Source: Rebecca billardiae RCC1528
Lineage: Eukaryota; Haptophyta
Direction of reading: 5' to 3'
Length of the DNA: 64,000 nt
Assembly: GCA_965240325.2 (NCBI GenBank)
Contig: OZ251241.1
Span: 744,001 to 808,000 of the forward strand
The notes under the pieces are model-generated. The model did not search any database and was not told the DNA's origin. It worked only from the letters and a program-made list of their open reading frames with translations. Below, one piece after another: positions 53,101 through 62,993 of this stretch; within the stretch, counting starts at the first letter, position 1, and each line of letters begins with the position of its first letter. Position numbers and translations under genes: made by a program.

Positions 53101-55092
53101 GAGCGCGAGGGCGCTCGCGCGCGCCGAGTCCGCCGCGATGCCCGCCACCGCGCGCCCGAGCGCACCCGCCGACGCCTGCGCGCGCCACGCCGCCAGTGCC
53201 GTCACAGCCGCGTGCGCGCCGCGCGCGCCGCCGAGCGCGGCGGCGGCGCGGCGGCGCGCGCCGGCCGCGCCGCCGCGCGCGCGCCACGCGCCGAGCGCGT
53301 GCGCGCGCGCGGTGGAGCGCCACAGCTGGGCGGCGGCGGCGCCGAGCGCCGCCGTCGCGCCCTTCGACGCCGCGCGCCGCCGCCACGCCGCCACGCGCGC
53401 GCGCAGCGCGGGCGCGCGCGCGGCGCGCGCCGCGGCCGCGCGCGCGGGCGCGCGCGCCGCCCACAGCGCCGCCGCCACGCGCCAGCGCGCGTGCGCCGCC
53501 GCGAGCGCGCGGACGAGGGTGGTGGCGGTGAGCTCGATGGCCCACGCGTGGCCGCGCGCGCGCGCCAGCGCCGCCTCGCGCAGCGCGCGCCGCCACGCGC
53601 GCAACGCGCCCGCGCGCCGCCCGCGCGCCGCGCGCGCGCCGAGCGCGGCCGCGGCGGCGCGCGGCGCGCGCGCCGCCGCCCAGCGCGCGAGCGCGGCGCG
53701 CGCGGCGCGCGCGCGCGCCGCCGCCGCGCGCACGGCGTCGCGGTGCGCGCGCGGCGCCCACGCGCGCAGCGCGCGCGCCAGCGCGCTCGCTCGCGCGTGC
53801 GCGCGCGCGAGCGCCGCCTCCGCCGCCGCCGCCGCCGCCGCCGTCGCCGCGCGCAGCAGTGCTCGCAGCGCCGCGGCCGCGGGCGCGGCGCGCGCCGCGG
53901 CGGCGCGGCGCGCGCCGCCGAGCGCCGCCGCGCGCGCGATGGCGCGCGCGCCGCGCGCGAGCGCGAGCGCGCCGGCGGCGTCGCGCGCGCGCGCGCGACG
54001 CTCCGCGTCGAGCGCGCGGCGCAAGCCCGCGCGCAGCAGCGCGCCGAGCGCGACGCCCGCGCGGCCGTGCGCCGCGCGGCCGCGCAGCGCCGCGCGCGCC
54101 GCCGCGGCCGCGCGCGCCGCGCGCAGCGCGCGCCGCAGCCGCAGCCGGCCGGCGGCGCGCGCGAGCGCGTGCGGCGGCGCGCGACGCGCCTCCGCGGCGA
54201 GCGCGGCGCGCCAGCGCGCCAGCGCCGCGCCGCGCGCGCCCGCCAGCGCGCGCGCCAGCGCCGCCGCCGTCGCCTCGGCGCGCGCGCGCGCGGCGGCGCG
54301 TGCGGCTTCGCTTGACCGCAGCCGTCGCAGTGCAAGCGCGCGCGCGGCGCGCGCCGCGCGCTCGGCGCCGGAGGCGTCGAAGCGGAGGCGCCTGAGGGCG
54401 CGGCGCTGCGCGTGGAGGCGCGCCACCGCGCGCGTGCGCGCCGCCGCGCGCGCGAGCGCGCGCGCCTCGCGCGCGCGCTCCCGCAGCCGGCGCAGCGCCG
54501 CGCGCGGCGCAAGCAGGCGCCATGCGGCCGCGCCCACACGTGCGCTCGCGTGCGCGCGCGCCGGCGGGCGCACGCCGTCGGCGTAGCGCACGCCGGCGCA
54601 GCGCGCGCGCCAGGTGCGCACGCCGTGCCGCGCGCGCGAGGCGCGCGTGCGCGCGGCGAGCGCGTCGCACGCGTCGCCGAGCGCCGCGTCCGCCGCGAGC
54701 GCCGCGCGCCACGCGCGCAGCCGCGCGCGCAGGCACGCGCGCGGCGCGCGCGCGGTGGTGGCGCGCCAGCGGCGGAGGAGCGCGGAGGTCGCGACGCGCT
54801 CGGCGAGCGGCGGGTCGAGCCGGAGCCGCGCCAGGTTCGCCACGCGCGCCGCCGAGAGTACGGCGTGCGCGAGCGCGGGCGACGACGCGGACGGCGGCGT
54901 GCCGAGCGCGCGCGCCGAGCCCGCCGCCGAGCCGGCCGCCGAGCCGGGCGGCGTGGCGTGCTGCGGCGAGGTGCTATGCGGCGGGACGGGGCTGAGGAAG
55001 CCGTCGCGCGTGCGCCGGCGCAGCGCCACCACCACGCCGCCCGGCCGCACCGTCGGCGTGGCCGAGCCGGTCGTCGGCGCCGCCGCCGCCAT
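48793..55092 (-). CDS. Sfi1-like centrin-binding repeat protein (WR repeats)
   Basis: The intronless frame encodes 2,099 aa from Met at 55092. The frame is open to an earlier Met at 55269, but the downstream start has a cleaner Ala/Thr-rich beginning. Throughout the protein, Trp-Arg pairs recur at roughly 20-40-residue intervals in helical Ala/Arg/Leu sequence: LLRRWRATT, LRAWRAAL, VRTWRARC, LRAWRRRAR, LRTWRAAR, LRRWRAAHG and about two dozen in all. This is the pattern of Sfi1 repeats, where each Trp-bearing helix binds one centrin along a long filament at basal bodies or centrosomes. A disordered Ala/Pro-rich block (nt ~50,000-50,750) divides the repeats into two sections. Composition is extreme: Ala and Arg dominate and GC exceeds that of any neighbour. 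Other frames are also open, so this frame was chosen for its Trp periodicity. The role is inferred. Confidence 0.55.
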
Positions 55093-56354
55093 GTGGCCTG
55101 AGTCAGTGGCAGCCGTTGTTGGGAGTCCTGCCAAGCGGCCTGGCCGTGGGCCCGCCCGCGCGGCTCGAGCGTCCGGATCGCAACCGATCGCAATCACGGC
55201 GCCCGCAGCAGTCCTGTTCATGAGTTTGACAGCGGCAATGCCATGTGCCAATGTTATCGTCATCGTCATCGGTCATCCTAGCAATACTACTAGACCAATA
55301 GACAAGTGATGGCTCAGAAGTCCTGCACTTTATATGTATATATGTCTAGCCGTCCTCGCGAACGCACCACCCGCGTGCGAGCCGCAGCCGCCGGCGACGC
55401 AGGACGCGACATGGCTGGATGCCCGCGCCACGGCTGCAGAGTCCGAGAAGCCGATGATCATGGCGATCGGAGATCTTTGGCCGGTAACAGAAAGAAGAAG
55501 CCGGACAGACTGTTTGTCCGGGAGCAGCTCGTTGAGGCCATGGTCCGGTAGAGGGCGATGGAGCTGATGAGCGACGCTGGCGCCTGGCGTCCGTGTCGTC
55601 CTCTTAGACAATCGCAGTTATTGTACCAATAATAACCCCACATATATAGCTATTTCATCGATCGTCACAACGACACTACGCGCTGATGTAATGTGGCATA
55701 TCACTCTAATAATCTATTGATGAAGCACTGTACAGTAATCAATGGTACGCGCTCAAGCCATTCGATCGCGGTTATTCAGGCTATGCTCTGCCACCAGCGC
55801 CGACTTCGCAGTGTCGACGATCGGGCACTGAGTCCCGCACTGCCCGGCACTGCCGACGACGAATCAGGAGACCTGCGCCGTCCTACCTGCTGTGTCGTTA
55901 AATCATAGAATGAGTATGCGCTGCTGCTATGCACTGCTGTGTCTCTGTGACTGAGCACGCGGCCACGCGGCCGTCGCGGGACTTTACAGGCGCGGTCTGC
56001 GCCGTCTGGACTCTGGCCCTGGGGCGCCCTCTCGGAGTCCAGTCAGGCCTCAGGGCGGCGACTGTCTGACGTCCGCGCCGTCTCGGCGCGTCCGACTCGG
56101 CGTGCTCGGGCTGCTGCTGATCGGCAGACTGCGGGCTACGGACTGACAGTGATCCACTCACTACAGACTCGGTCTCGGAACGACGCTCGAATCATCAGCA
56201 GGCTACGTCCGTCAGCATGATCCTGGGCCCCGCCGAGACTCAGACAGTACGATATGCGGCGCGCGCGCTGCTGACGTCACGCGCGTAGTCCGCGAGCTCC
56301 GCCGGGGCCGGCGCGCGGCCCCCGTGCCTAAGACGGTCAGGCTGCCCGACAGCC
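55093..56354. other. Intergenic region, about 1.2 kb
   Basis: Upstream of the Sfi1-like gene and downstream of the PC-esterase gene, both on the minus strand. GC drops to ordinary or low values at 55,260-55,760, with TATA-like runs at 55,330 and 55,640. No gene, RNA or repeat was recognised. Confidence 0.4.
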
Positions 56355-57300
56355 TCACCGCCGCCGTGCTGCTGCAGCTGCCGGCAGCGCGCGCTGCCGG
56401 ACAAGGTCAAGGGCCGCGCCTCGGCGCGCGGCCGGCTGCGCCAACGGCCGCCGCGTCGGCGCAGGCGGCGGCAGCAGCGCCGTCGCGTTCGCGCCGCCGC
56501 CGTACCCGTGTTTACTGACGAGCGCGTCGTACATAGGCGAGTAGAAGGTGGCGTCGTAGAAGGCGGGAGAGTAGCACAGGTGGAGGCAGTCGCAGCACCG
56601 CCGGATCGGCCGGAGCGACGCGAGCGCGCGCCGGCGCCGCGGCGCGCCGCTCGGCACCGGCTTGCCGCCGACGCGCTTGAGGCGGTACGAACACATGTCC
56701 CCCTTGTGCATGTTGTACCGCAGCAGCGAGGCGTTGTAGAAGGGGACGAGGTGCACGCGCGGGTGCTTGGCCGCGTGCCGGTGCAGGATCGCCGTCGCCG
56801 CCCAGTTCTTGTTGTGGTGCGCCCACGCCTCATCCGAGCGCCAACACTTGCACACTTTCGGGCCGGCGCCGGCGCCGGCGCCGCCCGCCGTGCCGTTCGC
56901 CCCAGGCGCGGGCGCGGGCGGCGTGGCGTACTCGCCGCCGGCGAAGTGTAGCGACGAGGGCTCGCGCACGAACGCCGCCTTCGCCGGATCGCCCGCGTGC
57001 CGCGATAGCCACCTGTCGATCTCAATCAGCATGTACGCCATGTCGATCTCCCACTCGGCGAGATTGACGAGCGTGCCGCCATAGTGTTGAGGGTCGAACG
57101 CAGCGAGGACGAGGTCGTAGCGGTCGAGCCGCGCGCCGAACGCCGTGCCGTTCGCCACGCACCGGTCCTTCCGCGCGTACCGGTCGCACGTGAGGAAGCT
57201 CGGCCGGCTCACGTTGCGCGCCGCGCACGCGCGCTGCGCCGCCTCCCAGCCACAGCCGCCGCTCGCGTCCGCTGCGGGCGGCGGTGGACGCAAGCGCGCG

Positions 57301-57333
<33 letters not shown>

Positions 57334-58046
57334 GGCGTGCGTGGGCGTGAGCAGGACGGCCCGAGCGTGGCGGCATGCGCGCGCGAGGCCACAGCGAAGC
57401 ACGGCCGCGCCGCGCGCGTGCGCCAAAAACGCATCGCGCACGCCCGCGCCGCGCGCGCGCGTGCGAAACGCGCACGCACGCGAGCGCGCGCGCGCGCCGT
57501 CACACACACACCGTACTTGTTGGCCCAGGCCACGTGGACCTGCTTCCGCCTGGCGGTGAATTCCTCGGCCGAGCCCGATCCGGCGAGCGCGCACAGCGTC
57601 GCGTCGTGAAACTGCCGCGCGGTCGACGCGCCAACGACGAGCATCTTCCTGTCAGGCCCCAGCAGGGCAAGGATGTCCGCCATTGTGTGCGTGCGCCCGT
57701 CTCCGGGGCGGCGGTTGAGCGGGACGTACGGCTCGATCGTCGGCCAGTCGGCGTAGCTGTGCCGCCGCGCACACATTGCGTAGTCGCGTGGGCCGCCGCC
57801 CTCGCCCAGCCAGTTCACGTTCGTCGACGCTCGCGAGTGGAAGTAGGCTTCCGAGATGCACGGCGGCGCATCGCGCGGCGGCTGGCAGTTGACGCGCAGC
57901 CCGTCCCAGCGCGCGACCGAGGCGGCACCGATCTCCGCGTCCGGGTCATGCTCGCACCGCTTGCGCGCCGCGCGCACATGCGCGAGCGAAGGGTAGCGCA
58001 CACCTGCGGCGGCCCACACCGCGACGCACGCCAGCTGCGCCGCCAT
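56355..58046 (-). CDS. PC-esterase / TBL-like (SGNH-type) acyl-esterase family protein
   Basis: Exons 58046-57512 and 57271-56355 (minus) give 483 aa. One GT-AG intron (240 nt, with a GA run) closes the frame at NKY-A-DAS. I chose Met 58046 because it begins a hydrophobic leader (MAAQLACVAVWAAAGV). An earlier in-frame Met (58091) is possible. The nucleophile motif is MLVVGASTARQFHD with Ser ~141, matching the family's G-D-S-x-x-R-Q but with Ala for Asp. Near the C-terminus, CDCLHLCYSPAFYDATFY (D~405, H~408) matches the D-x-x-H-W-C-L-P-G signature of TBL/PMR5 and Cas1-type proteins. Family members add or remove acetyl groups on cell-wall polysaccharides or glycoproteins in the Golgi. Several Cys and N-x-T/S sites fit a secreted location. 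The C-terminal ~40 residues are low-complexity Ala/Arg/Pro. Confidence 0.7.
57301..57327 (+). repeat. (GA)n run inside an intron
   Basis: The run lies in the PC-esterase intron. On the coding (minus) strand it is a CT pyrimidine tract about 27 nt upstream of the acceptor. A similar CT run occurs in the first villin intron (near 2443). Confidence 0.9.
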
Positions 58047-58793
58047 TCTCTCCCCGTCCGGTGTGCAAGAATCTCGAAGTAGACACGTCACAAGCTACAA
58101 CTCATAGATCAACGGGATGAGCCTGGCACCCGGACCGGAAAGTCGTGCTCCGGACCGGTTCCGGATCGGCCACGCCACTGTGAGTGTGACTACTCGAACC
58201 TAAATGGTATTGCTGACGACGCGGACTGTCAGGGCGTCGCCGGCGAAGCCGAGTCCAGGCGGGCCAGACGGGGCCGCAGCCCGCACGACAGCCCGCGGCG
58301 GCGGGACTCGAGTCACGTTGGCGCCGCTGCTGCCGCGAGTCCCGCCTGCGTCTCCGCCGCCAGCGGCGCCCCGGGCTGCCCACGCTGACTTCGATGGCAC
58401 GCGTGGCTGGAAGACAGCGCGAGGCCTGCTCGTGCTCGTCAGCTTCGCCTCGGCGCTGAACGTGTCCGCGAGAATCCACAGCGATGACGCTGAGTCTGCG
58501 CCCGGCCCGCAACTGGGCAGCGTGGCGGCCGGGCGAGAGGCGTCAGTCAGTCAGCAGCCTGTCAAAGCGATTGGTCCACACCGTGCGCACGAGCAGCAAA
58601 TGCGAGGCCGTGTGCGAAGCCCAGCAGCCGCCGCTCGCGCTCGCAGCCGCGGCTGCGTGCGTGCGCGCTCGCCACACGCCAGGAGCTCGCTCGTCACGCG
58701 CCGAGCGCGAGGCGGTGTCCGCGTGCGCGTGCGCGCCTGGCGCCTGCAGCACCTGCGCGGCGGTCGGCGGCGCGACGGGTGCGGCGCGCGCGC
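58047..58793. other. Intergenic region between PC-esterase start and HSF 3' end
   Basis: About 750 bp, presumably including the PC-esterase promoter and the HSF 3' untranslated region. Plus-strand open frames here lack codon or motif support. No repeat or RNA was recognised. Confidence 0.35.
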
Positions 58794-59095
58794 CTACGGC
58801 CCGCCCCGGCACGACGGCAGGCCATCGGGCAGCCTCTGCATGGCGCTGGCCATGCCGACACCGACCGCGCCGCGTGGCGGGTGGCAGCCCCCGTGCCCGG
58901 GCGGCGCGCCGCAGTCGCCCGGCCCAAGCCGTTCGCCAGCGCCCCTCGCCCCGGCGCCGCCCCCATGCGGGCCGAGCAGGCCCAGCCTGCCGCCGCAGTC
59001 GCCGCCCAAGCCGCCTCGGTCCATCGGCAGCGAGTCGGGCTGCGGCGGTTGCAGCTGCTGCCCGCCGGGGCCGACGCCGTGCTGTCGCCGGCGCT

Positions 59096-59133
<38 letters not shown>

Positions 59134-60269
59134 TGCGCGGCGTGGCCATGCATGCCCGCATGCATCCCCGGCGCGGCGTGCACAGCGCTGTAAGCGCACT
59201 GCGAGTGCTGGTTGAGCATGCTGCCCACGCGCTCCTCGCCGCCGCTGCCGCTGCCGCCGTAGCCGTACGGCGGCACGTGCGCCGCCGGGTGGTACGAGTG
59301 CGGATGCGGCATCATCTGCGCGCCCGCCCCGTACCCGCCGCCGCCGTACATGGGCGGGCCGCACGGCATCGGCGGGCTCTCAGACGCCTCGAGCTTATGC
59401 AAGATCTTCGCGAGCTTGTCATGCAGCTGCACGATGTGGCCCATGAGCTCCTCCTCGAGCTTGAGGATGTACTGGTGCACCTGGTTCAGCTCGCTCAGCA
59501 GGTGCCGCATGTCGCCATCCGACTGGTTCTGCTGCCCGGGCGGCTCCGCCATCTTGTGCTTGGCCACGTGCCCTCGCTTGATGTACTTGAGCTGCGCGCG
59601 GCCGCCGCGCGAGAAGCGCTCGTGGAAGAACTCGATGGCGCGGGTGCCCTTCGTCGGGCCGCGGTAGAAACCGTACATGTTCAGCTGTCGGATGAAGGAG
59701 CGCAGGTTGTTGTGCTTGAAGTAGAGCGGCAGCACGTCGCGCGCAAAACCAGCGGGGTCGACAATCCTCAGCGTGTCGCCCGCCTCGTTCCAGCAGATCT
59801 GGTGATCGAGCGCCTTGGTCGAGACAATCTCGTACAGCTTGAGCAGAAATGGTGCCACCCGGTCGACACCATCCGTGTCTTCTGTCACATCAGACACCTG
59901 GCCCTCGAGCCCCTGGTCGGGGTCCCCTGTGCCATCGCCGCCGAGGCCCGAGTCCTCCGGCCCCTCATCGGCATCGGCGCCGATCCCGTATCCGGGTAGT
60001 TGTGGTATGTGGTCGCTGTCCCCATCGCCCACATGCCCGCCGAGCAGTGCCTGCGGCACGTGTGCCACCTCTTGCGGATGCGGCCAGCCGTCACCCGCAT
60101 CCATTGTCGCGGGAACGTTGCTTTCGTGCTTCCAATCTCCGAAGCTCCTCACCGGCCAGGCTCCAGTCCACGCAAATTCGCCAAACGACGTCCTGGCCGC
60201 GTGCTGGCACGTGATTGGCGCGTCGGGCCCCCCCGCGCTCATCACAAGAGCTTCGCCGCCCTTGACCAA
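58794..60269 (-). CDS. Heat-shock transcription factor (HSF)
   Basis: The single-exon frame encodes 491 aa. Met residues at 1, 10 and 56 are all possible starts. The HSF DNA-binding domain spans 138-232, beginning VAPFLLKLYEIVS, with the tryptophan-containing loop ICWNEAGDTLRIVD. The recognition helix is HNNLRSFIRQLNMYGF (186-201), the family's most conserved motif. A leucine-rich coiled coil (about 254-294, LLSELNQVHQYILKLEEELM) is the oligomerisation region. The N-terminal 130 residues are acidic (many Asp/Gly/Pro), and the C-terminal 190 are Gly/Pro/His/Gln/Ala-rich with a 12-Ala run, both probably disordered activation or regulatory regions. HSFs bind nGAAn repeats as trimers to activate stress genes; only the DNA-binding domain is diagnostic here. 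Direct targets are not known. One GAA/TTC dimer lies upstream of the giant gene. Confidence 0.93.
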
Positions 60270-62315
60270 ATCGCTGTGAACTCATATTGCGTACTTGCGC
60301 AGACGCATCCATAGGAAGTTAAGATCCGCCATATGAACCGCGCGCATCCATTCGAGCTGAAGAAGGTGAGATTCTACAGATGAGATCATTCTCACCCTCT
60401 CGAGGCTACCTGACTACTAGTACTCGTTGCAACCGAGTGGTATTGAGTCGTATCGTTTGCGGCGCATGGAAGAGTTTTCGCGCGGGCTCGCAGAGGTCGC
60501 ACGAACCAACCTACACTAACCGTCCCGCCACTCACCCGTACGCCTCCCAACGCCTCGGGCACAGCGAGCACGATCCGCAGCCCGGGGGGAATCGCGCCAC
60601 GCCTGCGTGACCACCGACGGCGGCGTACCCGATCTTCGACCACGTGTCGATGAAGTCGCGCCTGCCCCCAAAGGCCACACCCACTGGATTCTCATTCAGC
60701 AGGCACGACTGCGAAGTGCGAGCGCCCCGGCCTGTGCCGTGTGCGCACGAGTTGATGCGCATCCTCAGTACACGCAATGAGATGATGCTGGTCACCACCA
60801 ACCCAGTGCCTGTCGGTGCCAGCTGTGCCAGCGGTCGATAATTCACGCTGTGCGTGAGAACGCGCGGGGAGACAGAGCTCGATGCGCTGAGGGCAAGCAG
60901 CCGGGACCGGGGACACAGCTGGCGTCGGCTCCGCGCTCTCAGTCAGGACCGACTTCGGAGCGCGGGAAGCGATGGGGCGACGTGGATGGCCTGAACGGCA
61001 TGGTATTTGTACGCCTAGTATTCGGAAGACACTGTGTGTTGCGGCATTGATGCATGAAATGCCTTATGAAATCACCGTAGCAGCTGGTCGGGCCCGCGCC
61101 ACTGCGGCGTCGCAGTGCCGCATGATGACGGCCCCGCAGTCCGACCTGGCTGCCGTCGACGAAGTTGATTATGCGAGGCCTAGTTGTCCGACGATGCTCG
61201 GGTTGGGCGCAGGACAGTGAGCGATGGCACTCCATTGCACGCTCAACTGACCCGGTCTACTGCCACCGAGGCAGACGGGAGTGAGTCTTCGGTCGACAAT
61301 AGTTCGTATCAAGTTGAGTGAAGTCTCCGGCGCCTCCCGGGCGGTCGGGCGGACGACACTGACGACGAGCCGCTGCCAGCTAATAATAACGGCCGTGCGC
61401 GGGGCCCGCACTCACTCGGCGCTCGCCTCAGATTTGCTGACACGACACGACCTGCACTTTCAGGAGGCCTATGGACGGCTGAATGGATTGTCCAGCGGTG
61501 CCTGCAATCGGCGACGGCTTCCGACTCCTGCAGCTTCACTCCTGCAGCACGGGTGCCGTCATTGCTGGAGGACGTCTTGCGCGATGCACTCGATGCCCCG
61601 TCGCAACGCCGCATGGTGCTGCGTGTCGATTGGTAGGCCGGCTGCCCGCCTTGCTTGCCTCATGTCTGGGCTGTCGATTTGATTGCGAATCTGCTGCTCG
61701 TCGCTCGGGGATACATTTTACAGAGTCACGCCGGTCGAGGGGACTGCCAAGTGCTGTGGGCGAGGGGATGTGCACCAGTAGCTCGTGCAACGCATGCTGT
61801 GATCAAGCTGCCTGCTAGGCCGAGGCTCCATGGATCAACCCTGTTCATGCATTATCCACAATGACGATAGCAGTCATCACCGCCGCGGAGGCGCGGACCT
61901 GACGCCCCAACGGCTCGGCTACAAGCAAGTGTCGCCGCCGGCTGTATACTGATTGGGTGGGGATCTCGTAGTCACATGCCAGGATGATCACTGCTGCGTC
62001 GTGCTGGTGGCGCTCGCGAAAGTCCTTGCGCGGAGGTGAGACGACTGCGGTGTGAGCTGGCGAAGCAAGGTTGAGGCTCCACACTGGCACACTGCCGAAC
62101 AATGCCGGCAAGGCGGGTGCTTGCCTGCTTCCGGTCTTCGAGTTCGGGCGATGAGATTCTGCTTCGAGCAGAAATACTGCAGACTTATTATCATCATTGG
62201 CGCTTGATGATCCGACCAGGAACCGCTCGGGAGGTCGCCGCTCGACTTGCCGAGCGAACATTCTTTACTCAATTCTGTATCAGTGCCGTAGACAAATAAT
62301 GAGGCGCGGATATGA
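60270..62315. other. Two-kilobase region without recognised genes
   Basis: Upstream of the minus-strand HSF gene. The first ~150 bp probably hold its promoter. GC is lower than in the genes. Open frames of 60-130 codons occur on both strands, none with recognisable motifs. No tRNA, rRNA or repeat was identified. Confidence 0.4.
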
Positions 62316-62993
62316 ATTCCGCCTACCGCGCCCAATAACCGTGGAAAAGAAGCCTATGGGGGTACTGTTGCGACGGTCACTGGCAACGGTGACCTGCGCT
62401 TCAAGGTGTTCGTGTCGGGCAACTCCCCTGGGGACGTGGACGGTGCGGCGACCCCACAGGGCGGGGCTGGGCGTCCGAACAGGAGCCGCGGCCCCGCCCC
62501 CAGCGCACCGGCCCGCGGGCCGGCCCCGCCTCGCAAGGGGGGGGCAGCCACGCCAGTCTCTGGTGTGCCTGGTGCTGCGAAGAGGTCCAAGAGTTGGAAG
62601 AAGAAGCACCGCGCGGACGGCTCGCTGAGGCCGGCTGCGGGTACGCGACGGGTCAATCGTGCTGGCAAGGCGCGTGCGGGCCCGACGCCGCAGCTCCCCG
62701 ACTCTGGCCCCTTCCGCGAGCTTGTGCCTTCGGCATCGTCGGAGCCGTCGTCGCGGCCGTCCCGCATGTCTTCGGACAGCCCAGAGGCCGAGGGCGGCCA
62801 TCGCCCTCAGGGTGATGGCGCCCCGGCTGCGGCGTCTGGGCATGCGGGCGCGGCGTCGGCGACGACCGACGAGGTCGTGGGCGCGCTCTTCGCGGGCCCA
62901 CTCGCCCCGATGGGGCGTGAGGCCGCGCCTGGCCCTGCTCACAAGGTGTATGTGTTCGAGGCAGGCAAAGGCTCTGTGCCGCAACCGGGGTAG
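62316..62993 (+). CDS. Unrecognised open frame, basic and disordered; possibly a gene fragment
   Basis: The frame is open from 62316 (after a stop at 62313) to 62993, with no ATG near its beginning. It may therefore be an internal exon, a truncated gene or part of a repeat element. The first part, GGTVATVTGNGDLRFKVFV, looks like ordinary folded sequence. The rest is Pro/Ala/Gly/Ser/Arg-rich (KRSKSWKKKHR), ending HKVYVFEAGKGSVPQPG. No domain is recognised. About 420 bp downstream on the same strand lies copy 2 of the 50-nt element, which may mark the 3' end of the same transcription unit or mobile element. I cannot tell which. Confidence 0.3.
   Translation: MPPTAPNNRGKEAYGGTVATVTGNGDLRFKVFVSGNSPGDVDGAATPQGGAGRPNRSRGPAPSAPARGPAPPRKGGAATPVSGVPGAAKRSKSWKKKHRADGSLRPAAGTRRVNRAGKARAGPTPQLPDSGPFRELVPSASSEPSSRPSRMSSDSPEAEGGHRPQGDGAPAAASGHAGAASATTDEVVGALFAGPLAPMGREAAPGPAHKVYVFEAGKGSVPQPG

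Noticed and set aside
48761-54736. Other long frames across the Sfi1-like locus on both strands
   Set aside because: Their translations are nearly all Arg/Ala/Gly without Trp periodicity. The extreme GC removes stop codons in every frame.
58204-59193. A 329-codon plus-strand frame overlapping the HSF 3' region
   Set aside because: Low-complexity Pro/Ala/Arg sequence antisense to the HSF C-terminus, with no domain or leader.
60350-60390. Heat-shock elements upstream of the HSF gene (autoregulation)
   Set aside because: GAA and TTC triplets occur, but not at the 2-nt spacing needed.
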